Part shown: positions 54,860 to 62,887 of the stretch, piece after piece
How the letters are laid out: each line of letters starts with the position of its first letter
How positions within the stretch are numbered: position 1 is the stretch's first letter
Assembly: GCF_030811455.1 (NCBI RefSeq)
Contig: NZ_JAUSQU010000001.1
Location: 3,286,001 to 3,350,000, forward strand
Source: Streptosporangium lutulentum
GTDB taxonomy: Bacteria; Actinomycetota; Actinomycetes; Streptosporangiales; Streptosporangiaceae
Direction of reading: 5' to 3'
Length of the DNA stretch: 64,000 nt
Position numbers and translations under genes: made by a program
The notes under the pieces: model-generated
What the model was told of the DNA's origin: nothing
Seen by the model: only the letters and a program-made list of their open reading frames with translations
The model's database searches: none

Positions 54860-56083
54860 ATGACCGCGATCCTCGATCGTGAAGCCGCCTCAAACACTCC
54901 GGACACGCTCTGGACCAGGAATTTCTCGTTCTACTTCGCCGCCCGGGTGGTGTCACTGCTGGGCGACGCCATGATGCCGGTCGCGACCGCGCTGGCGGTC
55001 GGGGCCGTCTACAGGGTTTCGGGTGTGGGGTACGTTCTTGCCGTCTGGACGGCGCCCTTCGTGCTGTTCGTTCTGTTCGGCGGGGTCTTCGCCGACCGGG
55101 TCGGCGCACGCGCCATGATGGTCGGCGCGGACCTGGTGCGGATCCTCACCCAGAGCGTGCTCGCCGTCGCGTTCTTCACCGGAACCCCGCCGCTGTGGCT
55201 GCTGATGGTCGCCTCCGCGCTGTCCGGCACGGCCGCCGCGATGTTCCAGCCCGGAGTCAACGGCATGGTCCCGCTGGTCGCGAAGGACCCCCAGCGGGCC
55301 AACGGCACCCTCAAGATCGCTGACGCCGCCACCCAGCTCGGCGGGCCGGTCCTGGCCGGACTTCTGATGGCGCTGACCGGCGCGGGCGCCGTCTACGCCT
55401 TCGACGCCGCCACCTTCCTGGTCAGCGGCCTCTGCCTGGCCCTGATCAGGATCGCCCCCGCCGCCAGGGTCAGGGAGCACTCGACGGTCCTGCTCGACCT
55501 GCGGCGCGGCTGGACGGAGTTCCGCTCCCGCAGCTGGATGTGGTCGGTGATCCTGGTCTGGGTCTTCTTCGGCATGCTCGTCTTCGGCCCCTCCATCCCG
55601 CTCGGCTCACAGCTGATCGGCGACCGCCTCGGTGACGCCGCCTACGGCTGGGCGATGGCCGCCCTCGGCACCGGCACCGTGCTCGGCGGCCTCGTCGCGA
55701 TCCGCTTCCGCCCCGCCCGCCCCCTGGCCGCGGGCGGGGTCGCCCTGATCGGCTTCACCTGCATCCCGTTGTCGGTCGCCCTGGAGCTGCCGCTCCCCCT
55801 GCTGATGGCGGGCCATCTGATCGGCGGCGCCTCCTGGGCGTTCTGGTCGGTGATGTGGTCCACCAGCGTCCAGACCCAGGTGGCCCCCGACGTCCTCAAC
55901 CGCGTCACCGCCTACGAGGTCGCGGGCTCGGTCTCGGGGGTGGCCGTGGGCCAGGCCCTCGTCGGCCCGGTCTCCTCGATCGTCGACCCCCGGGACCTGC
56001 TGTTCGTCTCGACCGGCGTCACCGCCGCCGTCTGCGCCGCCCTGCTGCTCATCCCGCCGATCCGCAGGCTCCGCCGAGTCTGA
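54860..56083 (+). CDS. MFS transporter (exporter)
   Basis: 407 residues from ATG 54860 with GGAG 8 bases upstream (ATG 54827 is an alternative). About 10-12 helices; motif A-like GGVFADRVGARAMM between helices 2 and 3; GTAAAMFQPGVNGMVP and GTVLGGLVAIRFRP fit the MFS_3/enterobactin-exporter-like group. It is related in type to the MFS domain fused to NRPS2. It is probably controlled by the divergent AraC regulator and may export the NRPS product or give self-resistance. Confidence 0.9.
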   Translation: MTAILDREAASNTPDTLWTRNFSFYFAARVVSLLGDAMMPVATALAVGAVYRVSGVGYVLAVWTAPFVLFVLFGGVFADRVGARAMMVGADLVRILTQSVLAVAFFTGTPPLWLLMVASALSGTAAAMFQPGVNGMVPLVAKDPQRANGTLKIADAATQLGGPVLAGLLMALTGAGAVYAFDAATFLVSGLCLALIRIAPAARVREHSTVLLDLRRGWTEFRSRSWMWSVILVWVFFGMLVFGPSIPLGSQLIGDRLGDAAYGWAMAALGTGTVLGGLVAIRFRPARPLAAGGVALIGFTCIPLSVALELPLPLLMAGHLIGGASWAFWSVMWSTSVQTQVAPDVLNRVTAYEVAGSVSGVAVGQALVGPVSSIVDPRDLLFVSTGVTAAVCAALLLIPPIRRLRRV

Positions 56084-56172
56084 CCACTCGGAATGACCCG
56101 GCCGGCGAACCTTTCCCGTGGTATTTCAGGTCGGGCGGCCGTGGAGGTCTTACGGAGAAGTGACCGGCGCGG

Positions 56173-57168
56173 CTACGGAAAGATCTTTTCTCGGTGCACC
56201 CAGTTGACCAGTTCCGGGTCGGCCACTCGCGGGCCGGCCAGTTCCCGGACCCGGTCCCGGTAGTGCCGAAGGTCGTCCGCGTCGAGCAACTCGCGCCACT
56301 GCCCGCTCGCGCCCCGGCGGAAGAACTGTTTGCGGTCGATCCACACCCTCGCCTCGGGCGCCAGTTCGTCCGCCCGATTCCTCATCTCGCCGAAGCCCGC
56401 CGCCCTGACCAGCTCCGGCCACTTCTCCTCGGGAACCTCGATGCCGAGCCGGGCGGCGAGCCGGCGCATCACGCCTTCAAGGTCGTCCTGCATCTCCTGG
56501 TAGTGCAGGAGTACGACGTTGGGCCGGTCGCGCATCCGCCAGAAGGTGGAGAGGTGGTGCAGCATCGGCCGGAGGCCGACTATGCCCTCGGAGGTGTCGA
56601 CCCACAGCCAGAACCGGCCCTGGGCCGACTCAGGCTGCTCAGGCAGCGGGTCGGGCGGCGGAGCATCGGCCTTCTCCGCCTCGACGACCGCCGCGCGGAG
56701 CGCCATCACGGCCGGGAAGTTCGTGTTGGCCATGTGGTTGTCCCAGGAGATCGCCACGTCTCGCGGGTCGCGCCCCACGCAGATGTAGGTGACCCGTTCG
56801 TCGTACGGAAGTCCGTCGAGCGGAACGTGAGTCTTCATGAATCGGCGGTGCCGCTGCGCGGTCAGTTCGGTCACTATCTCCTCGCGCAGGTGAAGAAGAT
56901 AGTCGGGCCACACCGATATCGCGTCAAGCGGCCGGGGGAACTCGGTCGATTGGAAGATCAGCAGCGCACAGATCATCTGGGTCCAGGTCGTACCGCACTT
57001 CGAGGGGGCCGAGATCACGATGTCCCCGTCCCGAAACGCGATGTCGTCCCAGCGGGTGCTGTCCATCAGGATGTTCTGGTAACGAGCGATTGATGATCCC
57101 ATTTCCGTACCGTACGCGCATGACGCATTGTCGATCCAGAACCGAGCCTGTTCCGTTTTGGCGGACAT
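56173..57168 (-). CDS. PAPS-dependent sulfotransferase
   Basis: 331 residues from ATG 57168 (AGGAGG 5 bases upstream); the frame to 57330 adds 54 unrelated residues. The PAPS 5'-phosphosulfate loop reads SAPSKCGTTWTQMI, the catalytic His is in MKTHVPLDGLPY, and the 3'-phosphate motif is CVGRDPRDVAISWDNHM, all in the order of PF00685 (Sulfotransfer_1) enzymes. It transfers sulfate to a hydroxyl, phenol or amine. It lies next to the NRPS locus and could modify its product, but it is a separate unit, so the link is inferred. Confidence 0.9.
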   Translation of the reverse strand: MSAKTEQARFWIDNASCAYGTEMGSSIARYQNILMDSTRWDDIAFRDGDIVISAPSKCGTTWTQMICALLIFQSTEFPRPLDAISVWPDYLLHLREEIVTELTAQRHRRFMKTHVPLDGLPYDERVTYICVGRDPRDVAISWDNHMANTNFPAVMALRAAVVEAEKADAPPPDPLPEQPESAQGRFWLWVDTSEGIVGLRPMLHHLSTFWRMRDRPNVVLLHYQEMQDDLEGVMRRLAARLGIEVPEEKWPELVRAAGFGEMRNRADELAPEARVWIDRKQFFRRGASGQWRELLDADDLRHYRDRVRELAGPRVADPELVNWVHREKIFP

Positions 57169-57440
57169 CCGATCCTCCTGTCGACGCCATCTGGAGAACG
57201 GCCCCGTGTCGCCGGGCGGATTCAACCGGTCGTCGCAACACCTTGGTCGTGCGGGAGGATGGTGCGGCGCGATGGAAGGGCGGATCGCGGAGCGCACATC
57301 GTTCCCCGCGACGGAAAAGCCGCACGTCACCGGCTCGCAATCTCTCGCAATCTCGATCAGGAGAATCAGTGCGCTTCAGGCAAGAACCACAGGTGGCAGG
57401 AAACGGCCTTGAAAGCAGCCAAGCCCCGAGAGGCTACGGC

Positions 57441-58238
57441 ATGAAGGCGATACCCGCTCTCTTGTCCTTGGGGCTCCTCGGCGCGTGTTCACCCGGGGAG
57501 CCCCAGCGGTGGGCACCCACCGCATCACTACAGGACCAATGCGAAAATGCGCCCGCCAACGCCACGCGTGTGACTCTCCGCGCCCAGGACGGGGTTCGCC
57601 TGGGTGCGGCAGTGATCGGTTCTCCTGACTCCCGGGTCGGCGTGATAGTCGTCCATGGATTCGACCAGTCGCTCTGCGACTGGCTGGGAGAGGCGAGACG
57701 AATCGCATCTTCTCTAAAGGTCAGGGTTCTCGTTTTTGACCGGCGCGGGGTGGCGTCCAGCGAGGGAGAACCGGAAGCCCGGAAGTATGTGGACGACACC
57801 GTCGAAGCAGCACGCTGGATGAAACAAACGGGAGCACAGGAGATAGCCGTAATGGGTTCCTCGTACGGGGCGCCCATCGCGTTGGCCGCCGGTCAAGGAA
57901 ACGGCGGATATCCAGACGGCGACGGCACCCAGGCGCCCGGGTCGGAACCGTCCGCCTGCGCCGTGATCGCCGTTTCTCCGGCGACGTCGATAGAAGAGCC
58001 GTCCGGCACCGTTCTGCCTCTGTCCGTAAAGTCGTACGGGCCGAAGCTCTGGATAGTCGCAGAGGAGGGACGGCCGGATATCGCGGCGAACGCCGCCGAA
58101 CTTTTCCACAGGCTAGGCCGAGAGCACCGCCGTCACCTGATCAGAATTCCGGGAGAAGATCACAGCATCGCGCTGGTGGAGAACCACGAAGCAGCACGGG
58201 CGGCCATCGATGCGGCGATTGATTCTTGCGAACCATAG
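57441..58238 (+). CDS. Lipoprotein alpha/beta hydrolase
   Basis: 265 residues from ATG 57441 (GAGAGG 7 bases upstream). A lipoprotein signal ends in the lipobox LLGAC (Cys about 16), so it should be lipid-anchored outside the membrane. The alpha/beta-hydrolase fold shows oxyanion VIVVHGFDQSLCDW, nucleophile elbow VMGSSYGAPIAL (Ser) and His in GEDHSIAL; FDRRGVASSEGEPEARKY is typical of the lysophospholipase-like group. GC content is a little lower than its neighbours. Substrate unknown. It is divergent from the sulfotransferase. Confidence 0.85.
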   Translation: MKAIPALLSLGLLGACSPGEPQRWAPTASLQDQCENAPANATRVTLRAQDGVRLGAAVIGSPDSRVGVIVVHGFDQSLCDWLGEARRIASSLKVRVLVFDRRGVASSEGEPEARKYVDDTVEAARWMKQTGAQEIAVMGSSYGAPIALAAGQGNGGYPDGDGTQAPGSEPSACAVIAVSPATSIEEPSGTVLPLSVKSYGPKLWIVAEEGRPDIAANAAELFHRLGREHRRHLIRIPGEDHSIALVENHEAARAAIDAAIDSCEP

Positions 58239-58980
58239 CCGATCCCTTTTCGCCCTTGGGCGAGCCGGCACGCCACGCGGTCGTGATCGAACGGCACCCG
58301 GAGCCCCCGGTTGTGACGGGCGGGATTGTGGTGATCAACCCGTCTACCGGTGGGAGGTGGTTCGAGCATTTCCGGAGCCGGTCAATCGCCTCCACCTGCT
58401 CGCGATGTGTCACCGGGCCAGGGCCTGCGAAGATGTACGCCTTGCCGGCATGACCGTCGTCGAGCAGCGCCACGGCCGCGACATCGGCGATGTCGGCCTC
58501 ATGCGTGGGAATCTCGACGGCATCGGGGAACGGGTCGCGCACCACGCCCTCGAAACGGATGGACGGGCCCCACAGGAACAGCTTGTTCAAAGCGAACTCT
58601 CCGGGGCGCACGTGGGTCCAGGACAGGCCGGCCTGTTCAACGGCTTGTTCCACCGGCAGGTGGAAGCTGGTGTCGTAGCCGGCGGTCACCGCGGCCGACG
58701 ACAGCACCACCACGTGACTCACGCCGGCCTCGCGGGCCTGGCGGGCCACATGCCGCGCCGTTTCCGGCACCGGGAAAGGAAACATCCGTTCGACACCTCG
58801 AAGGGCGTCCCCCAGTGTCGCCGGGTCGGCGAGGTCACCGCGCGCCACCTCCACTCCGGTGGGCAGACGCGCGGCGGCCGGGTCACGGGTCAGCGCCCGC
58901 ACCGTCGCGCCGGTCCGTACCAACCGGTCCACCACGTTACGGCCGACATTGCCGGTCGCCCCCGTCACCGGAATCGTCAT
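58141..58980 (-). pseudogene. NmrA-like NAD(P)-binding protein with a degenerate C-terminus
   Basis: Starts at ATG 58980 (AAGGAGG 7 bases upstream). Residues 1-199 are a normal NmrA-type atypical SDR: PVTGATGNVGRNVVDRLV, VVVLSSAAVTAGYDTS, WTHVRPGEFALN and KAYIFAGPGPVTHREQ. After about nucleotide 58384 the sequence (RLRKCSNHLPPVDGLITT onward) no longer resembles the family and runs 98 bases into the convergent lipoprotein hydrolase gene. About 80 C-terminal family residues are therefore replaced. It may be a truncated, possibly inactive enzyme. Confidence 0.7.
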
Positions 58981-59116
58981 GGCGAACCTCCTTGTGGTCA
59001 CATCGGTACGCGGGCACCGGACAGCGCCCGCCGGTGCGGTGCGTCCGGAGAGACCCCGTGGACGGCCGCGTCCCGGCCGATGCGACCGCGGTGTCGTCCG
59101 AGGTCGCGCGCCAGAA

Positions 59117-59614
59117 TCACAGGCCGAACGGCACAGGTCTGGCCGGAACCCCGTCGGCGATCAGCGCCGCCAGCGGCGTGGCCAGATCGCGCGGTGAGAA
59201 CACGTCGGGACCGCGGTAGTCCGCGATGTCCGACAGCCGCCACCAGCGGAAGCCGACGATGTTCTCGGCGGCGAGTTCGTCATCGGACATCGCGCCACGG
59301 GGGTTGAACGACGCGGTGCGGACAAGGAAGTAGTCGTTGATCACTCCGTCATAGCCGACCGCGTGTCCGGGGTCGATGACCTCCTGGTGCCAGACATGCG
59401 GTGGATCGGCGTCAACGGTGAGTCCTGTCTCCTCGTGCAGTTCCCGGCGCAGGGCGACAAGGGTGGCCTCGCCGGGATCGACGCCTCCCCCTGGCGCCGC
59501 CCACACAACGATCGTCCCGGCCGGCTTGGAAAAGACGAACCGGCACAGCAGGATGCGGTCGTCCTCGTCGAGGACGACCGCGCGGACCGAACGACGCAGA
59601 CGCACCGGGGACAT
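59117..59614 (-). CDS. NUDIX hydrolase
   Basis: 165 residues with a complete Nudix box (start GGGVDPGEATL, catalytic REL and EE in ALRRELHEETGL, about residues 41-64). It hydrolyses a nucleoside diphosphate linked to another group; substrate not predictable. WWRLSDIADYRG is a typical late NUDIX segment. Confidence 0.92.
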   Translation of the reverse strand: MSPVRLRRSVRAVVLDEDDRILLCRFVFSKPAGTIVVWAAPGGGVDPGEATLVALRRELHEETGLTVDADPPHVWHQEVIDPGHAVGYDGVINDYFLVRTASFNPRGAMSDDELAAENIVGFRWWRLSDIADYRGPDVFSPRDLATPLAALIADGVPARPVPFGL

Positions 59615-59890
59615 CCGTGCATGCTATCCGTTCGCCTCCGGCCTGAACGATCCCTTGAACGCTCGTCTCCCTCGAAGCCGGAGCGGTTCGATCCCGGAGG
59701 AGGGGCCGTCCGCCGACGCGGAAGGCGGCCCTTCTCGGCCGGTTCACGCCATCCGCAGGACGCCGGTGGCGAGCAGGAGGATGACCTCGGCGACCTCAAG
59801 CGACGCAGGCGTGGTGGCCCCTCGATCGTGGGGTAGCGAGCGAGCCTCCTGGAGGAGGTTTCGGTAACTCTGCCCCCATAGGATCGGGTC

Positions 59891-60835
59891 ATGCCCTTGA
59901 CCGCGGACGACGTCGACCGGTTCGAGGCATCCAGGCCGCGCCTGAATGCCATCGCCTACCGCTTCCTCGGCTCCGCCGGGGAGGCCGAGGACGCCGTGCA
60001 GGAGACGTTCCTGCGCTGGCAGGCCGCCGACGTCGACCGCGTCGAGGTCCCCGAGGCCTGGCTGACGAAGGTCCTCACCAACCTGTGCCTCAACCAGCTC
60101 GCCTCCGCGCGGGCGCGCCGCGAGACGTACGTGGGCCAATGGCTTCCCGAGCCGCTGCTCGCCGGGGACCCGATGCTCGGCCCGGCCGACACCGCCGAGC
60201 AGCGCGAATCGGTCTCGTACGCGGTCCTCACCCTCATGGAGCGCCTCTCCCCCAACGAACGGGCGGTGTACGTGCTGCGAGAGGCCTTCGACTACCCGCA
60301 CCGGGAGATCGCCGAGATCCTCGACATCACCGAGGCCGCCAGCCAGCAGATCCTCCACCGTGCCAAGAAGCACGTCGCGGACGGCAAAGCCCGCACCGAG
60401 GTCGACGAGGCCGCCGCCCGGCGGATCGTCGAGGAGTTCCTGACGGCCGCCACCAGCGGCCGGACCGAGCCGCTCGTGCGCCTGCTCACCGAGGACGCCA
60501 TCTCGATCGGTGACGGCGGCGGGAAGATCCCGGCCCGCGCCAAGGCGGTCGAGGGCGCCGTCGCGGTCGCGAAGTTCCTGAGGGGCCTGTTCAAACCCGG
60601 CGAGGCCAAGCGCGCCCTGGCCGGCGGCGCGCCCGAGGTCTACGTCTGGACCGCCAACGGCGACCCCGCAGCCGTGGCCGTCGTGGACGGCCGGGTCGTC
60701 GGTGTCATGTGCCTGGAGGTCACCGCCGAGGGCATCTCCGCGGTCCACAACCAGGTCAACCCCGACAAGCTCGAACGCGCGACCGCGCACTGGGCGGCCG
60801 CCGACCACGGGAAGCCCTTGTTCCACGCCTTCTGA
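59891..60835 (+). CDS. ECF sigma factor of the ECF41 (SigJ-like) group with SnoaL-like extension
   Basis: 314 residues. Sigma2 (RLNAIAYRFLGSAGEAEDAV), the ECF41 linker motif WLPEPL, sigma4 (ERLSPNERAVYVLREAFDYP, REIAEILDITEAASQQI), then a SnoaL_2-like domain with DGGGK and the conserved NPDKL near the end. In ECF41 proteins the extension, instead of an anti-sigma factor, controls activity, and the target is usually the adjacent oxidoreductase-type gene. Here that is the FAD oxidoreductase 93 bases downstream. Confidence 0.93.
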   Translation: MPLTADDVDRFEASRPRLNAIAYRFLGSAGEAEDAVQETFLRWQAADVDRVEVPEAWLTKVLTNLCLNQLASARARRETYVGQWLPEPLLAGDPMLGPADTAEQRESVSYAVLTLMERLSPNERAVYVLREAFDYPHREIAEILDITEAASQQILHRAKKHVADGKARTEVDEAAARRIVEEFLTAATSGRTEPLVRLLTEDAISIGDGGGKIPARAKAVEGAVAVAKFLRGLFKPGEAKRALAGGAPEVYVWTANGDPAAVAVVDGRVVGVMCLEVTAEGISAVHNQVNPDKLERATAHWAAADHGKPLFHAF

Positions 60836-60841
60836 GCGTTA

Positions 60842-60857
60842 TGTGAGGTGCTTCACA
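60842..60857. promoter_or_regulatory. Perfect CRP/GlxR-type site
   Basis: TGTGA-GGTGCT-TCACA matches the CRP consensus half-sites exactly with the right 6-base spacer. It starts 7 bases after the sigma factor stop and 72 bases before the oxidoreductase ATG. Confidence 0.55.
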
Positions 60858-60928
60858 TCGCGTTCCTGTCAGGAAACGGCGGGCTGCCCGGTTCAAGGGG
60901 CGAACCCGCGCAAGACAGGAGCAAGGAA

Positions 60929-62125
60929 ATGCAGCACCGCATCCTCGTCCTCGGAGCCGGATACACCGGAGCCATCGTCGCCGGCCGCCTCGCCAAGCGG
61001 CTCCGCCGCGAGGACGTCGCCATCACCCTCGTCAACGCCGAGCCCGACTTCGTCGAACGCGTCCGCCTGCACCAGCTGGCGACCGGCCAGGACCTCAGGC
61101 CCCGGCCGCTCAGCGAGATGTTCGCGGGCACCGGCGTCGAACTGAGGATCGCGAAGGTCACCGGCATCGACGCCGACCACAAGACCGTCGCCGTCATCGA
61201 CGCGGACGGCGCCGAAGAACTCGCCTACGACACGCTCGTCTACGCCCTCGGCAGCGGCTGGAACACCCAGGGCGTCCCCGGGACCGCCGAGCACGCCTAT
61301 GAGATCGCCGGGCGCCCCGGAGCACTCCGGCTGCGCGAGCGCCTGGCCCGCCTCGACGCCGGACAGACCGTGGTCGTCGTCGGCGGCGGCCTCACCGGCC
61401 TGGAGGCCGCGACCGAGATCGCCGAGGCCCGCCCGGACCTCGACGTCGCCCTCGCCGTCCGTGGCGGCCTCGGCGACTGGCTCTCGCCCAAGGGCCGCGA
61501 GCACCTGCGGAACACCCTCGGCAAGCTCGGGATCACCGTGCACGAGCACGCCGCCGTCACCGGTGTCGAAGCCGACCGCGTCGCCACCGCCGACGGCAAG
61601 GTCATCCCGGCCGTGGTCACCGTGTGGACCACCGGTTTCGCGGTCCACCCGATCGCGAAGGCGACCGCCCTGGAGGTCACCGGCACCGGCCAGATCGTGG
61701 TCGACGGGACCATGCGCTCGGTCTCGCACCCGGACGTGTACGCCGTCGGCGACGCGGCCATGGCGATGGGCCCCGGGGACAAGCCGCTGCGGATGTCGTG
61801 CGCCTCGGGAACTCCGGCCGCGTGGCAGGCCGCCGACGCGATCGCGGCGCGCCTGACCGGCGGGAAGCTCCCGAACGCGCCGATCCGCTACTTCAACCAG
61901 TGCGTCTCGCTGGGCCGTAAGCAGGGCTTGATCCAGTACGTCACCGCCGACGACCGCGCCGTGGGGGCGGTGCTGACCGGACGGCTCGCCGCCGTCTACA
62001 AGGAACTGATCTGCAAGGGCGCCGCCTGGGGCGTCGCCAACCCGACGCTCGGACTGCCGACCCGGCGGCGCCACGTCACCCGGGAGCGGGCCGCGGCGGG
62101 TTCGGCCGTCAAAAGGCCGGCGTAG
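60929..62125 (+). CDS. NDH-2-like FAD/NAD(P)-dependent oxidoreductase
   Basis: 398 residues from ATG 60929 (AGGAG 8 bases upstream); the 60848 start would add 27 residues over the CRP-like site. Two Rossmann folds: FAD (RILVLGAGYTGAIVAGRLA) and NAD(P) (TVVVVGGGLTGLEAATEIAE), and the second FAD motif HPDVYAVGDAAMAMG. It fits type II NADH dehydrogenase-like proteins without a membrane anchor. It is the probable target of the adjacent ECF41 sigma factor and ends in a hairpin. Confidence 0.92.
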   Translation: MQHRILVLGAGYTGAIVAGRLAKRLRREDVAITLVNAEPDFVERVRLHQLATGQDLRPRPLSEMFAGTGVELRIAKVTGIDADHKTVAVIDADGAEELAYDTLVYALGSGWNTQGVPGTAEHAYEIAGRPGALRLRERLARLDAGQTVVVVGGGLTGLEAATEIAEARPDLDVALAVRGGLGDWLSPKGREHLRNTLGKLGITVHEHAAVTGVEADRVATADGKVIPAVVTVWTTGFAVHPIAKATALEVTGTGQIVVDGTMRSVSHPDVYAVGDAAMAMGPGDKPLRMSCASGTPAAWQAADAIAARLTGGKLPNAPIRYFNQCVSLGRKQGLIQYVTADDRAVGAVLTGRLAAVYKELICKGAAWGVANPTLGLPTRRRHVTRERAAAGSAVKRPA

Positions 62126-62162
62126 AGCACGGATCCGGTCGTCAAGAGACCTGTGCGGAAGA

Positions 62163-62202
62163 CCGAAGCGAAGCGCCCTTGCTGCGAGGGCGCCCGTTTC
62201 GG
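62163..62202. terminator. Hairpin after the FAD oxidoreductase
   Basis: GCGCCCT (62173-62179) pairs with AGGGCGC (62187-62193) and an outer CCGAA (62163-62167) with TTCGG (62198-62202), 38 bases after the stop codon: a likely terminator. Confidence 0.55.
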
Positions 62203-62280
62203 CCGGTCAGGCTCCGGGATCGGCGATTTTGTGACGACGTCCGGCACGGTCCGCATCAGCGTGACTCCGGCGGCGCCGCG

Positions 62281-62673
62281 ATGCCACTCCCAAAAGCGGA
62301 ACTGCAGCCGAGGAGCAGCAACGCCAACGTCGCCAAGGTGCAGGCGGGGGTCAACGCCACCCTGGAACGCGATCTCCCGCAGATGCTCGGCGGCGCCTTC
62401 CTCACCGGCCTGCGCTTCAACCTGGTCCGGGTGACCCTGCCCCAGGAGGTCCAGCGGTCGGTGGACACCTCCCTCGCGGCGGCCGCGGGCGTCGCCGAGG
62501 CCCGGGCGAAGGTCGACCAGGCCAAGGCCGAGGCGGAGGCCAACCGGGCCAGGCAGAACGGCTATGACAAGTGCCCCGCCTGCGCCGAGATCGACAAGCT
62601 CAAGTCCCTCCCCCAGGGCATCACCGTCTACGCTCCCGGCAATCCCGACGCCGTCGTCATCCCGAGCAGATAG
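62281..62673 (+). pseudogene. C-terminal fragment of an SPFH/band 7 protein
   Basis: 130 residues from the first ATG. The sequence (NVAKVQAGVNATLERDLPQM, LTGLRFNLVRVTLPQEVQRS, then an Ala/Glu-rich coiled coil and YDKCPACAEIDKLKSLPQG) matches the C-terminal third of actinobacterial SPFH proteins that end in a CPxC segment. The N-terminal membrane helix and most of the SPFH domain are absent and not found in other frames upstream. It is most likely a relic; it is not a copy of the slipin at 17229. Confidence 0.65.
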
Positions 62674-62887
62674 GCGGCCGGACCGCCGGAAAAGAAGTGA
62701 TCGCTCCGGGGCGTCCTTGCTGCTCCGACGACAACTCCGTGGCACCGGGCGGCGCGACCGCCCCCTTGCGAAACCGCCCAAGCCCCGGTCGTACGGTCAG
62801 ACGGCGGTCATCGCGCGGCGGCCATGGTCCCGGGCGATGATGAGCGCCGGCTCGTCGACGCCGGCGCTCATTGCCGGTCGATGTCGG

